A DNA stretch of 64,000 bases from Ilex aquifolium (taxonomy: Eukaryota; Streptophyta; Magnoliopsida; Aquifoliales; Aquifoliaceae), in NCBI GenBank assembly GCA_951799425.1, contig OX637405.1, forward strand, positions 21,549,089-21,613,088. The letters run 5' to 3'. The notes under the pieces are model-generated. The model was not told where the DNA came from. It saw nothing but the letters and a program-made list of their open reading frames with translations, and searched no databases. Positions within the stretch are counted from its first letter, which is position 1; each line of letters starts with the position of its first letter. The position numbers and the translations under genes were made by a program. Positions 11,996-23,992 of this stretch are shown here, piece after piece.

Positions 11996-11999
11996 CCAC

Positions 12000-12715
12000 G
12001 ACTGTTGTTCCCTAATAAGATTTTTAATTGTAAAAGGGATATCCCAAAAATACTGTGTAAAGCCTCTCCTTATAAATAGGGGAGAAGAACCTTAGAGGGG
12101 ATCCGGTCTTAAGTTTATTTTTTTCAGCCTTTTGAAAGAACACCCATGTCTTATGCATAGTTCTTCTTTTACTCTTTAGTTAGGGTATGATTTTTGGGAT
12201 TATACATCAAATATTTTATTTATGCAATTGTTCTTTATTATTCTTAAATGATTTTATCTTTTGTGGTTAATGATTTTTAGCAAAGTATTGCATTCTGTAA
12301 ACTTATTTAATTACTCATTAACTTGATTGATTTCTTGGTATGAGTAATACTTATAATTCCCTCCCAGTTTACAAAATTAGTTCTTAAATTCATATTTTCA
12401 CATCAATAAATTATTAGTTTTCAAAGTTGTACACTCCGATTGATTACACTGACATTGGAAATCAGCTGAGATAAAATACAATTGCATAGATATAATATTT
12501 AGAGTATTGAACAATTATGGATCCCAAAACTAAAGAGTAGTTTTTCCTTATAAGAAATTTTATACAGTTTTTAACAAATTTTCAAATCAAACAACCTTCA
12601 AATCATTCTTCCTTTTTACCTAAAATATGTTCAATACTTGTTGATCGACCTCGGACCTACCGAATTATTACTACACTTGACCACCTGCACTTGGGTGCGC
12701 CTTTTGGAGTCAAAA
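12000..12715 (+). repeat. Degraded LTR fragment, Athila-type end
   Basis: The end of this stretch (about 12640-12700: TTATTACTACA, TTGACCACCTGCACTTGGGTG) closely matches the R/U5 end of the 27532 Athila LTR near 29420-29460. A TATA-like CTTATAAATA lies near 12070. No primer binding site or internal domain follows, so this is a decayed LTR remnant of a related family. Confidence 0.5.
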
Positions 12716-12752
12716 AATATGTGATGTTGAATAAAAAGTACCAAGATGGTTT

Positions 12753-13071
12753 TGTAACACCCCATCCTCCACATGACATAATATTGTCCGCTTTGGGCCC
12801 ACTGGCCCTCACGGTTTTGTTCCTCCCAGTACCCCTGGGAAAAGGCTTTATGCCATGTAAGGCGAGGGGCTTACTTAGAAGCCCAACAACTTTCCTATCC
12901 CTAACCGATGTGGGATTCCAGGATCTCACAATCCACCCCCCTTAGGGGCTGCACGTCCCCGTGCAGTAGCTCGCCAGCTACCTGCCCGCCCATATACACA
13001 TGACTGCAGGGCCCCACACTCGATCCAGGCGAGTTTCATCTCCCTAACCGATGTGGGATTCCAGGATCTCA
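12753..13071. repeat. TGTAACACCCC-type dispersed repeat with a 31-bp direct repeat
   Basis: It begins TGTAACACCCC and contains GATGTGGGATTCC and CAATCCACCCCCCTTAGGGG, words I know from a dispersed repeat common in eudicot genomes. A 31-bp segment is exactly repeated at 12898-12928 and 13041-13071, 143 bp apart. The class (LTR remnant or non-autonomous element) is not decided by the sequence. ORFs over it are not genes. Confidence 0.5.
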
Positions 13072-13909
13072 TTGGTTTGGTCTTTGGATCTTAGTAATCT
13101 AGGGCTAAAGAGTTACCCTTGCTTAGAGAGGAATACCCTATTTATAGGTCCGCAATTAGGTTTGTCTTCGGGTCCAAGAAAACACAAAATCGCGAAAGAT
13201 TCGTTAAGTTGTGTGAGAGTAATTATAGGGAAATTGGTATTGGAATAAGAAAAGGATTCAATCTAGTTGACAAGAGAGACAATTGGAGTCGTCTTAGGAC
13301 CGCTTGAGCGGCCTAGAGGGCGGTCTCTACTTACCAACTCCTCAACCTTCTCCAATTTTTTTCTAAGTGTTCAGGATTGTTGTAATCAAGGACAAGCAAG
13401 CATAAGGTGATCCCTACTGGTTTTTAAGCTAGAAATCAAGTAAAAACTAGTCCTATTAAGCACTATGGAATGTTGCTCAAATAGGATCCAATACATTACT
13501 AAACCTTTGTTTTGAAAACACATTTTGATGTTTAGAAAAAAGATTTCATGAAAAGCCTAATAATCCTAAATCCAATTCCTTTAACCTAATGAGCCAAAGT
13601 CTAAAATAAACCAAAGGTTTTAGATATCTAGGTCATTACCTTATCATAAACTTTGAAGGTCCAATGGAGGTGTTCTTGATATGGCTTTGAATTTTGAACT
13701 CCTTCCTTGCTTGAAGAGTTTGAAACTTGATCTTTGCATTATCACGAACATGGAATTAGGTTGAGATTTACAACAATGCTTCACAAATAGCCAATTACAA
13801 TGTACAATTTTCTAAAATAATCTTTACGCTTAGGACACAAACTTCCATTACTACGTCATACTACTCTTTCAAAATATCCACCTAACTTACTCCATGCCTT
13901 GGCCCTAGC
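13072..13909. other. No recognisable feature
   Basis: AT-rich non-coding DNA with a CCTATTTATAGG stretch near 13137 and no domain, TIR or repeat partner in the window. Confidence 0.3.
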
Positions 13910-16270
13910 TCAAATGAATTAGTTGAGTCTGATACGGGGGTAACAGCTTCTCTTCTCTGTGTGACCTTGGGCTAGGCTCGCTACTTTTTGAGGGGATTTT
14001 GACTTTTCAAGCTCCACTATGTTAATTTTGGCGCTCTTCAAGAATGAGTTCTTCTCTACCCCCATTTTTGTTTTTAACCTGTCAGTCAATATTAGGTTCC
14101 CTCTATTCAAGGAATCTTATACGGAATTGTGAAATACAATGCAGTTGTTGGTCAAGTGGGTCCATAAGTTGTCATTGGGTCCATAAGTTGTCATTGGCAG
14201 ACGGGATCTTATCACCATATGAAATTTGATAATTACGTCTACATGAAGATGGTAAAAATCTAATCGATCTTGAAAATATCAAATTCATCCTCCAGCTTGT
14301 ATCATTGGATCATTTTTTTGCCATTGTGGATACCTATGCCTGAATTTGTTCTTTTGGAATTCGTGCAAGCACCTTACACATATGGTCGTCCTGCTACAAT
14401 CTCGGTCACATTGAATTTTTCACTTCGGTCCAGCTCAACCATCGGCACCTCGGTGTTGGGATCTCGGTAGTAGACTCCCTTGGAGGAATTCTTTGCAATC
14501 CTGATCTTCTTGCAGTATTTGCTCATAGCGAGTGCCTCTAGTGTCTAATTCAAATATGTCAATAGACACCATACCTAGGGGTGTCTATGAGTCGGGTTAC
14601 TCACGGGTCCCGTTACTCAACTCAAAAAAAATAGTGTCGATAATTGGCCCGCCTGAGTCCAATATCCTTAAAAATAGGGTTGTGGTTTGCCCTCAAACCC
14701 ATTATTCGGCCCGAAACCCAGCCCACTAGCTTGACCGAAAAAACCCGTTAAAACCTGACCCAAGAGTCCGCCCACCCTTCCTTTGGAAAAAAGTTATACT
14801 TTTAGACTATTAAATTTGAAACTTTGAAAATAAGTCTTCCAATGTCGGAATTTGAAGTTTTAAAAATTTAGATACTATAAATAATATATTGTTTTCTTTT
14901 CCATATATTAAGCATACAAGTTTTAAAGATTAGATTAATGCAAATGATAGATAAGTGAGTAGGTGTCGACCTAGTTGGAATGTATTCATTCTATTAGACG
15001 TAATTCATCCTCTAATCAAAAATAAAATTATTCATTATTTTATTTTTATTCATTTTAACTCTAGTTTTGATTCAAAAATATAATTTACACAAATATTAAG
15101 TTACAAAAATATTTATTATTTTAAAATGAAGTTGTATATAAAAAAGCCCGTGAGCAAGGCTGCCTAGCAAGCCCGCCCAATAGGCTCGCGGGTTAGGCTG
15201 CGGGTAGCCTACCCCTACCCGAAGTCTGGCCCTGCGCACCCAATAACTCACTTGGGTAAGGGCTTGAGTCTACACTATCCAGGCCCGGCCCAAAAATAAT
15301 TGCGGACCTAGCCTGGCCTGGCCCATGAACACCCCTAACCATACCTTCAAATTTCTTACGCACCTCGAATCCTAGCCCATTCTGTGCAATCTTGGTTTAC
15401 CCTACTTCGGGCAAGGCAAGTTTGCATCTATTCCTAGCTTTCTTGAATTAGCCTATGTACTGCTTCGCCAATTCCCCACTCATCTTGCATAACTTAGCCA
15501 AGTCATCCATAGTTACTTCCAGCCCTATTACGTAGAATTGGGCATGAAACTTGTCCTCTAACTGTTAACAATAAATATTTAGCTTGGCAGCAAATCAATG
15601 TACCAATGGAGCGTGGCCCTTGGTAAAAATCTTGCAAATAACCTCAACTTCAAGGACTTATTAGTGCCTACCTCTCTTCATTGCATAGTGAGGCGTCCAA
15701 TGTGTCCCATGGTCAAGTGACCATCTTCGCCTAAGAAGTTGAAAAATTCTAGTACTTTATATCCTCGTGGATATTTGTGGTTCCTATCCACCCAATCTGG
15801 TATGCATCGTGGGACCGACATGCTCTTGGATGATTTTGTCCAACAAGTCTCTATTCATGACCAATTTGTTAGAGGCAAGAATCGTCGTTGGTGGCATCCT
15901 TCGTTTCCCTCTAGCTCAAGAATGGGTAGCAACTCCTCTTGAAATAATGGATTATTGTTCCTCCAATGCCCATTCCTGGCCTGTTGGGCCCTTAGAGGTG
16001 CAATATATAGTGGCTGCACAGGTTGTGTTTGTTCGCGGATGGTTTCTAGCAACCCCTTTCCTAGTAAGTGTCTGACATAGCTGCTCCAGTGTAGCTCTGG
16101 TATGGTCCAAATCCCCCAGTCCATTAATAAAACTTGAAAGCTGTTGAGAGGCTCCCGTGAGTAGGCCTTGAACAAGACCTCTGCTGATCAAAAAAAACAA
16201 AAAAAACAAGACCTCTGGCTCTGAATCAAATTCTTGGCTTTTACGCCCCCCGAGTGGAGGCAACTCTTCT
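13910..16270 (-). pseudogene. Decayed Ty3/gypsy gag, split by a hAT MITE
   Basis: Reading the minus strand from ~16270 leftwards, scattered frames resemble a plant retrotransposon gag. Examples are MNRDLLDKIIQEHVGP (~15850-15800), a GHAPLVH block (~15610), ARNRCKLALPEVG and AQNGLGFEVRKKFEGM (~15440-15350). After the inserted MITE come RGTRYEQILQEDQ (~14540-14500) and a zinc-finger-like region near 14150. Many stops and shifts break it, so this is an old relic. The lineage is not clear, and no pol follows on the left. Confidence 0.55.
14576..15337. mobile_element. Non-autonomous hAT element (MITE), 762 bp
   Basis: The ends are TAGGGGTGT and ACACCCCTA (perfect 9-bp TIR, partly inverted beyond that). 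It is flanked on both sides by the exact 8-bp repeat ACCATACC (14568-14575 and 15338-15345), the target duplication length of the hAT superfamily. It contains no transposase. It interrupts the decayed minus-strand gag, so it is younger than that gag. Confidence 0.88.
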
Positions 16271-17375
16271 TATGGTTTGGGGCTGCCGGACCCTGACTTC
16301 TTTTATCATCTCTTGTCCGAGTGCACTATTTTGATGCAATCAATTTACCATGCCGACGCGTTGGCGCTATTTTTCTTCAGTGGTCTCACTGGGCATGCCA
16401 AAAAAAAGTATGCTTAGTTTTTTGCGACTGCAAGCGTGCCAGAGTTTGATTATGCTCTCAAATTCCAAATACCACAACCTTACCTACTTGGACTGACGTG
16501 AGATCCTTATCGTGACTGCTCAGACAATTGGAATGAAATGTAAGACTATTTCTTGATTCTTTTCTATGCCTTAGAATCAATGACTTAAACTAATTAACTT
16601 GGACAAAATGGCTACAATAAGAACACGAATTAAAAGAGATGATGCAATAAGAAAAAAAAAATTATTAGTCAACATAGGAATCGAGTACAGTGCGACCTGT
16701 TGAATATATGCAGCTAGACTAAGGGTAAAAGAAATAAAACATGCTGAAAAGGATACAAATAATGAGGTGCAGGGGCTAACTTAAGAAACCGGTTGTGTTG
16801 TTGATCGTCAGATCCTTTTTTTTTTTTTGTTTAGCCTTATCACAGGCGGTATCCTCAATCACCAGAGCTGCTTTCTTCAGCCATATCGCATGCTTACAGG
16901 AGCCTCTCTCTTCAAAACTATAAAACGCGCTTCTTAATAGCTCGTAATCAGCTCTCCGTCATTATCAAGTCCTGATAATGTGGTATCCCTTTTCAGAAAT
17001 GTTAGGAGATTCTCTATCCTCTCGAGTAAACATCGATTGTCCATGACCCTCTGATTCCTTATTAACTTGGCAGCACCACTTGTCTTTATCTCATATTTTT
17101 AGGTTATGACATAAATAGTAGTTTGTTGTGTCAAAATTAAGTTATTTGTGTTTATTACTGACCCCATTCTATTAACAAATAATGTTATTTTTGGGTTTGA
17201 GTCTTGTCAAAATTGTCGCCCTGACTTTGAAAACTACAAAATGGCCAACAACTACAACTCATAAAGAAACACAAAATTTAGCCAAATATACAAAGGCTAA
17301 ATCAGTTACCCCTCAATGATCCCCAACCTTCGATGGATAGCAAAAGACCAATTGTGAAGGGCCTATATGAATAAA
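16271..17375. other. Unassigned repeat debris
   Basis: No coding frame or clear repeat boundary. The part nearest 16270 may be the upstream leader of the decayed minus-strand gag, but no LTR end or primer site could be established. Confidence 0.3.
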
Positions 17376-18587
17376 GGTGGTGTTTGGATCAAGGGATTTG
17401 GGGGGATTATATGTGGGATTGGATTAAAATAGTGAATGGACCCACTTATCCTTGATTTGGGTAAGTTTTTGAGATGTGATTTTCGTTGCTTTTCATTTCC
17501 TCGGTCGTATGTTTTGAAAGGAATAATCCCCTCTACAGGCCATTGAACAAACCCATGACACAAGTGGGATTGTGGAAAGAGAAGAGGGATTAAACGCAAA
17601 ATATCTAAAATACCCTCTACAATATATTCTAGGGTTTTTTACCTTCAATTCCCCCTTTTATTCTGGGCAATCAAGGGTGGTTGCTCCTCTCTGAAAGCTA
17701 ATGATTTCACTCTTTTGTAAACCAACAACTCTTCTTCACTCTGTTCTCAAGAGTGTCCATGGCTTGTGGTGGTGGTTGTAGCTCTGGTGATCCGACCCGT
17801 ATATTTGAGAGGCTAGGATGATATGATATGTTTTTTGAGCAAATGAATCGGGCATTAAGATAATCTGACCCATATCTTGGCAAAGCAAACCTGATGGTGT
17901 GTGAGTGTTTATCTCACATGCAACTGGTTTTGCAGTCATGGCGTGAGTCATCCATTCTCTTTGTCTGATTAAATATAGATCTGAGCCTCACACTTTTGAC
18001 TATAATTTTTTTTTTTAATATCTTTTTTCATTATAATTTAGTAGCAAAATTACTTTTGACTATGTGTACGAACGACTTTAACATAGGGACCTTTTGTCTA
18101 CCATTGTCTTTTTTTTATGTACAAGCTAATCATTGTCTTTTTTTTTTTTTTTTGTGTTGTACATTATTTTTTATTTTTTCATGATGGATATTATTTTTGT
18201 GATTAATTGTGTATTGTACAAATCAAATTAAATAAATGAACAAAATATTTATTGCAATATTTTGTAAAAATGCGTAATTTATTGATTCATATTTTTTTTT
18301 CGTAAATGAGACAATACTAATGGATTTGACTTTTTTTCATTCCATTCCAAACATGATATAGGATTGGATAATATTTTTTTACACAATGGTGAAATGATCA
18401 TTTTAGTATGTTTTTTCTTCACATGTGCATGAGGCCCACAAACCAAATGAAACCTATCCAAAGATGGGATAGGATTTGAATCTGAACTTTATAATCCTCC
18501 AATCCGGACCACTTTGAATTGGATAGGATTGAATTCGGATTCAAATCCAATCCAATCCAATCCTCCATGGTGATCCAAACACTACCC
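17376..18587. mobile_element. TIR-bounded DNA element, about 1.2 kb
   Basis: The left end (GGTGGTGTTTGGATCA) is inverted at the right end (TGATCCAAACACTACCC), with one or two mismatches, and both continue into GGATT-rich arms. No confident target duplication was found, so the superfamily is open. The centre (about 17690-17960) has more balanced composition than the arms and contains an ATG followed by Cys/Gly-rich codons. This could be captured host DNA, but nothing recognisable is encoded. Confidence 0.5.
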
Positions 18588-19193
18588 AAGAGAATAGAGG
18601 AGCTTATGGCTTGGTGGCTGAGGACAGTAAAGGTAACCAATATATATATATATAATAAAGTAGGTAGAATTTTTTTTTTGGTTTATAATCTATTTTAGTG
18701 CTATGGCTGTAAGAACACTAAAATTGGTGCTTTAGGTGATTTTGATTTCTTCTAAATGGTAATGAATTGCTTATTTTTTGTGTACATACTGATGGTGGGT
18801 TTGCTGGCTCATTACCATTAATTATGTCGGATATATTTTTGATTTGAGAAACATATAACATCTCTTTAATTTTTGCAGCTGTTGCCTAACTCTCCCTCTT
18901 TGCAAAGTCTTTGAGATGTATGAAAGTGGTGAAAATCATTCAAGGAGTGTTGGGATAAAGTGGGATATTGAATCCTTTAGGTTCTCCGACCACTCACTCT
19001 TTATGCTTTTAGCAGCTAAATTTGGTTGATTGTTAAATTTGATTGATTATTTGATATAATTTTTGTTGAAATTGTTGTTGAAACACAATTGTTAAAAATG
19101 TTTGTTCATTATTTGATGTAAATTTTCAAATTAGATGTCTTGTTCTTTACTTGCGGTGCCTTTTAGACACAAATTATTGTTAGTGTGTGTATA
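18588..19193. other. No recognisable feature
   Basis: AT-rich DNA with a short TA repeat (~18640) and no gene, TIR or LTR signal. Confidence 0.3.
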
Positions 19194-19798
19194 TCTATAT
19201 AATAAAGTATAATACAATTCAAATCTCAAAAGATAAACAAAATGACTTTTGATATTCGCAGTTGAGATCGTTTTAAATTTTATTTTAAAGTTAATCTAAC
19301 GGCTAATATTAACACCCCAAATTTAATAGAAAAAATAGGCCCCTAAGGGTGTGTTTGGAGTGACTTTTTAAAAGTACTTCTAGAAATTATTTCTCATAAC
19401 TATTTTTTAAAAAAATAGTGTTTGAAACCGCTCCACCACTATCTCTATCACCACCACCCCCACCGCTTCACCACCACCATCACTATCTCCACCCTATCAT
19501 ACCCACCACCCCATCGCCACCACCGTCGCTGCCATCACTTTACCACCACCACCATCACCATTGCTACACACGACTGCTAGCACCACCACAATCATCGCCT
19601 TACCCACCACAACCATCACCGTCTCACATCATCACCACTGTCGCCCACCACCACTACCACCGCTCACCTCCACTACAATCGGTACTTAAATTTTTTTTAT
19701 CTCTCCTCTATGTTTGTGATTTGATTTTGGGTGTGAATACAAATATGTTGACTATTTTTTTTATTACTCTGTGCCTTCAGGCACGGGGAATAACTAGT
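19194..19798 (+). mobile_element. Non-autonomous Helitron 1
   Basis: It starts TCTATATAATAAAGT after an A. It ends with the hairpin GTGCCTTCAGGCAC (19771-19784), nine bases, then CTAGT (19794-19798), which is the Helitron 3' signature (hairpin plus CTRRT). It is homologous along its length to the element at 20106-20899. The middle is CCA/CAC trinucleotide-rich and produces a spurious ORF at 19418-19828. Confidence 0.8.
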
Positions 19799-19799
19799 A

Positions 19800-20104
19800 T
19801 ATATATAATAAAACAGTTAGGCATTTAAAATTTTATCGTATACATATTTTCCCTCTCAAAACCATCCCATCACCCATTGTCTCATTTGATTAATTTGTAG
19901 TTTTATATAATTTTTATTTCAGACATTATTCATACACACATACTGAAAAAATTTGTCGAATTACGTATTTTTGTCGATATTTTTTAAATGATATAATCAA
20001 ATAAATGAAAGAAATAAAAATTATTATTTAATATAGTAAGATCGATTTTTTAGATGCTCGAATTTTATATTTTATCGTATCTTCAAGTACGGATTATGAC
20101 TAAT
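19800..20104 (+). mobile_element. Short Helitron-like segment between two Helitrons
   Basis: It begins TATATATAATAAAAC, close to the TCTATATAAT start of its neighbours. It ends ...GACTAAT, where CTAAT fits CTRRT and is preceded by a weak hairpin (CGTA...TACG, about 20078-20093). Single A bases separate it from the Helitrons on either side. It shares no interior with them. The call is weaker because its second base is not C. Confidence 0.5.
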
Positions 20105-20105
20105 A

Positions 20106-20899
20106 TCTATATAATGAAGTACAATACAATTTAAATTTCAAAAGATAAACAAAATGACTTTTGTTTTTCGCGGTTCAGATCGCTTAAATTCTACTTTAAA
20201 GTTAATCTAACGACTAATATTAACACCCTAAATTTAATAAGAAAAATAAGCCCCTAAGGGTGTGTTTGGAGTGACTTTTTAAAAGTACTTTTAAAAATTA
20301 TTTCTCATAAGTACTTTAAAAAAAAAATTAGTGTTTGAAACCGTCCCGCCACTTACCTCTACCACCACCGCCGCCGCCACCACTGCTGCCACCAGTACCG
20401 TCATCACCACCGTCGCCACCACCACCGTCGCCACCACCACCGTCGCCGCCGCCACCGCCGCCACCGTCGCCACCGCCACCACCGTCACCACCACCACCGC
20501 CACCGCCATCACCACCACTGCCGCCGTCGCCGCCACCACCACCACTACCGCCATCGTCATCGTCATCGTCATCTCTACCGCTGCCACCACCATCACCATC
20601 GCCGCCACCACCACTACCACCGTCGCCACCACTGTCGCCGCCGCCACCACCACCACCGCCGCAATCGCCTCCACCTCCACCGTCGCCGCCACCACCGCCG
20701 CCACCACGGTCATTGCCATCGACCACAATCATCACCGTCTCCTACCACCACCACCACCTCTCACCCCCACTACAACCGATGCTTAAATTCATTTATCCCT
20801 CCTCTATGTTTGTGATTTAATGTTGGATATGAATACAAATATGTGTATTGTTTATCATTTTTTATTACTCTGTGCCTTCAGGCACAGACAATAACTAGT
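20106..20899 (+). mobile_element. Non-autonomous Helitron 2
   Basis: The 5' end TCTATATAATGAAGT is preceded by A. The 3' end has the hairpin GTGCCTTCAGGCAC (20872-20885), nine bases, then CTAGT (20895-20899) followed by T. This matches the A^T insertion preference of Helitrons. No RepHel gene is present, and the interior is dominated by a GC-rich trinucleotide tract. Confidence 0.83.
20341..20770. repeat. Low-complexity (CCN/CCG)n tract in Helitron 2
   Basis: More than 400 bp of CCACCG/CCGCCA-type triplets. Because the period is three, most frames stay open and give Pro-, Thr- or Ala-rich products, or Gly- or Val-rich products on the other strand. These are composition artefacts, not genes. 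Confidence 0.85.
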
Positions 20900-20930
20900 T
20901 TATATATATTGCATCTTTGCTCAACCTCAG

Positions 20931-21176
20931 ACTGAAGCAACAGCACCGAAAAGAACAGTGTGGAGGTCCATAGAATTGACCTTTCCTAAAGTGATTATGG
21001 TATCAGATATGCAAAAGTTGGTTAATGTGTTGCAGCAAGAAATCAGCAAACTAGATTGGGAAGTTCAAGGCATATTGCTACTAGACATACACAAAGATGC
21101 TTGTAGACGAGGATTAGATTTCAAGCTTCAGTTTGTCAGAAGGACGTGCGAACCAAATTGCTCAATGGCTGGATAG
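20931..21176 (+). pseudogene. RNase H-like (RVT_3) fragment
   Basis: A short frame contains KVIMVSDMQKLVNVLQ, LDWEVQGILLLDIH and FKLQFVRRT in the order of the plant RVT_3 RNase H domain, found in LINE ORF2 proteins and single-domain genes. After FVRRT the reading slips by a base and ends at a TAG. No RT lies upstream, so this is a detached remnant. It is not part of the LINE that starts near 21852. Confidence 0.5.
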
Positions 21177-21468
21177 CCAGCGTTTCAATAATAATGTACA
21201 AATTGCACTTTGATCCTCTCATCCATGACCTTATCTCACATTATCCCCTAAAAAATCACATTTTTCACACTACACCTCAAATTATAGTTAATTTCTTCAC
21301 ATTGCACCTCAAACTATTTAGACATTAGAAATAAGGGGCGGCTTAACAATGTTGTTAAAAAACTTGGACTTTACGCCCTATTTTTAAAGAATGCCCCAAA
21401 TTTTTAGATATCATAAATAGCCTATGTAAAAAAAAATTAAATTCATAAATATTTAAGCCTTACAAAAA

Positions 21469-21817
21469 AGAGCATCTCCAACCCAAATTTCCAAAATAGA
21501 TAGCCAAAATATATTTAAATATTACAATCTCAACTTTAGTTAGTCACTTTTACAAATTCACTTCAACCACACTCTCTATTTTAGTTAATTACTTCACCTA
21601 ATTTTCATTAACTTCCAATAATTTAAAGGACAAACAACATATATATAGAGAGAGAAAGAGGTAGATAAAGAATTTAGAGAGACTAAATGGCTCTCCACAT
21701 TTGGAGAGTCATTTGGGTGAAATGAGAAATAGAGAGTGGGTTGAAGAGAATTTTTTTGTGTTTGGCTATTTAAATTAGTTAAAAGAGAGAAAATAAAGAG
21801 TGGGTTGGAGATCCTCT
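21469..21817. mobile_element. MITE with AGAGCATCTCCAACCCA ends
   Basis: The left end AGAGCATCTCCAACCCA is repeated inverted at the right end (TGGGTTGGAGATCCTCT) with one mismatch. Flanks TACAAAAA and TATAAAAA differ at one base and may be the target duplication (8-9 bp). It is about 350 bp and non-coding. It sits inside the left arm of the larger TIR element. Confidence 0.65.
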
Positions 21818-22053
21818 TATAAAAACACAAGTCCAATCAAAAAAAATTTAAGACCTCACTTTAAGGAAGACCTCATAATTTATAGGTGTGCAGTACAACT
21901 TAAAAGTGATGAGATGTTGAAATAGACGTTGATAAAATGCTCTTACTTCTCTCTAGCTTTCTCTCACTAAAAAGCGATCAAAGAGAAGAAAGAAGTTAGA
22001 GGCTTCATCATCTTCACTCACTCTTCACCCCGTTTTTTCAAGTTCTAATAAGA

Positions 22054-23793
22054 ATGGAAAAGGACCAATGAGAAAGGCAAAAGCGCTCTGAGGAAGAGGA
22101 GGATCACCTTGAAAGAAGTACAAAGAAGGTTAAGGAACACCATAGGAATCAGGATGATGAAGTTATGCTGATAGACTCTAATGCTCCACTGATTCAGGTG
22201 TCTCAAGAACTGGTTATGCATGATAAACTCTCCACATAAGGATTGAAACCAAGAAATTACAAGGAAGCGCTCATGGATGACGATAAAGCTATCTATTTTG
22301 ATGCAGATATCTATGAAGATGAACCAGAGGAGATGGAGGAGGAGAACCAAGAAGGGTTACAAGAGAAAGGAAAGAACATCTCAACGATTGATACATCGGA
22401 TGAAATGTGTCCAAACATCAACCTTCCTCCCAAAATACTTCAGAGAATTAGATGCAAGTGGAATGATGGTCTGTTGGTCAAGCTCCTGGGGAAAAGCATT
22501 GGATACAAGGTGTTGTGTATGAAGGTAAGAAATTTATGGAATGTCCAAGGAGATTTTGATGCAGTTGATCTTGATAATGAGTTTTTCTTGTTTAATTTCA
22601 ACATAAAGGAAGATTGTCACAGAGTCTTCACATGAGGACCTTGGATCATTATGAACCATCACCTCACAGTTAGGAAGTGGGAGCCAGATTTTATACCATC
22701 AAGAGCAACGAAAATCGCCACATCACTCTGGCTAAGACTTCCAGAATTGCCTCTTGAATACTATGGTGAGACTATCTTGTTTCAAATTGCAAAAGATCTA
22801 GGGAAACCAATTAAAGTAGATATCAAAACTGCTACAGCGGAGAGAGGAAGGTTTGCTAGGATATGCGTGGAAAGAGATCTAAATAAACCGCTTATCTCCC
22901 GTTACCAATTAGGGGGGAGGATGTTTAGGGTAGAATATGAATGCATACATTCCATCTGTTTCACTTGTGGAAGAGTTGGCCACAAAGAGTTCGCTTGCTC
23001 CTATTCCACCGGAAAAAAGTCTCAAGCTACCTCTGATAGTTACCGCTGCTCTACATCTGACCCTCACATCACAGATCCTGCAATTCCTGACATGGAAGAA
23101 CGGTCGACTACTAAGCCGAACATTGAGCGTCAATCACAGTAAGATGACAAGGACTTTAGGCATTGGATGATAGCCCAACCCAGGAATAGAAGAATCCAGC
23201 AGCAGAAAAATAGTAACAGCCCAAGCAACTAAGCAAACCAGAACAGATATAAGGCTTTAGAACTTATGCCTTCTGATCTACATGAGAACCAAACCTTGAC
23301 CCAAGGCCACAACCAAAATAGACCCCAACCCAGAGGGAAAGAAGGGGAAATCAAAACCAGTAGAGGCCCAAGAATTGGACAGAGAAGGCAAAGAGACCAA
23401 GCAACACAAAAGCAAATAGCCCAATGGAGGGCCCAGTCATCTGGGATGGCTCAAGCAGCTGACCCCTCGATTTTTGTGCAGAAATCTAACGACAAGCAGA
23501 AGGCTTTGATAGAAGAAACTAATCCAAGGGTTCAAAATCTGTCAGGAACCTTCTTGGATACCACGCATGGAGAAAACCCTTGTCTTCCAGTCTTCCCATC
23601 CCTCCCTTCTTCTTTAGGTATTGCTCTCCTGGAAGCACCCAACAAAACTATACCGATAGATATCCATAAACAAGCAAAACCCCTTGATCCAGCTACTCTT
23701 AATATTCCTCAAAATGGAGCCAATCCCCTTAAGATACTTCAATTTGATCAACAACACCATGGATCTGGTTTTCAGAGCGATAGAGGAAAGTAA
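22054..23793 (+). pseudogene. LINE ORF1 (DUF4283, zinc knuckle), disabled
   Basis: One frame runs from an ATG at 22054 to 23793 but carries stops at about 22069, 22237, 22633, 23140 and 23230. The N-terminal part is acidic. The middle has the DUF4283 pattern (GPWIIMNHHLTVRKWEPDF, LRLPELPLEYY, AERGRFARICVERDLNKPL). It is followed by a CCHC knuckle, CFTCGRVGHKEFAC (~22960-23000), and a Gln/Asn/Pro-rich tail. ORF1 proteins bind LINE RNA to form the transposition particle. This copy would give only fragments. Confidence 0.8.
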
Positions 23794-23992
23794 GTGGTTA
23801 GTTACTACCAATTGGGAAATCAAGGAGATCCTATTGAGGATCGAAACTTGCTCCCTCAGAACATCGACCGACAAACTAACAATACTGTCCATGATGCCAG
23901 CAGTCCCTATCACCAAGAGGAGAAATCAAGCCAGGATGGTGCTGAGCATTAGTGATGAAGATCCCCTTCCTACATTTCTTCTGAATTACTCT

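Noticed and set aside
16370..16400. Possible primer binding site (GCGCCAACGCGTCGGC on minus) upstream of the decayed gag
   Set aside because: Resembles a GCGCCAA-type site, but no LTR end or matching tRNA could be fixed, so no element boundary is claimed.
19418..19828. ORF of 136 codons, Pro/His-rich
   Set aside because: Same type of triplet repeat inside Helitron 1; it runs through the Helitron 3' hairpin.
20291..20820. Several overlapping ORFs of 135-161 codons on both strands
   Set aside because: They are frames of one GC-rich trinucleotide tract in a Helitron and give Pro, Thr/Ala, Gly or Val homopolymer-like products with no domain.
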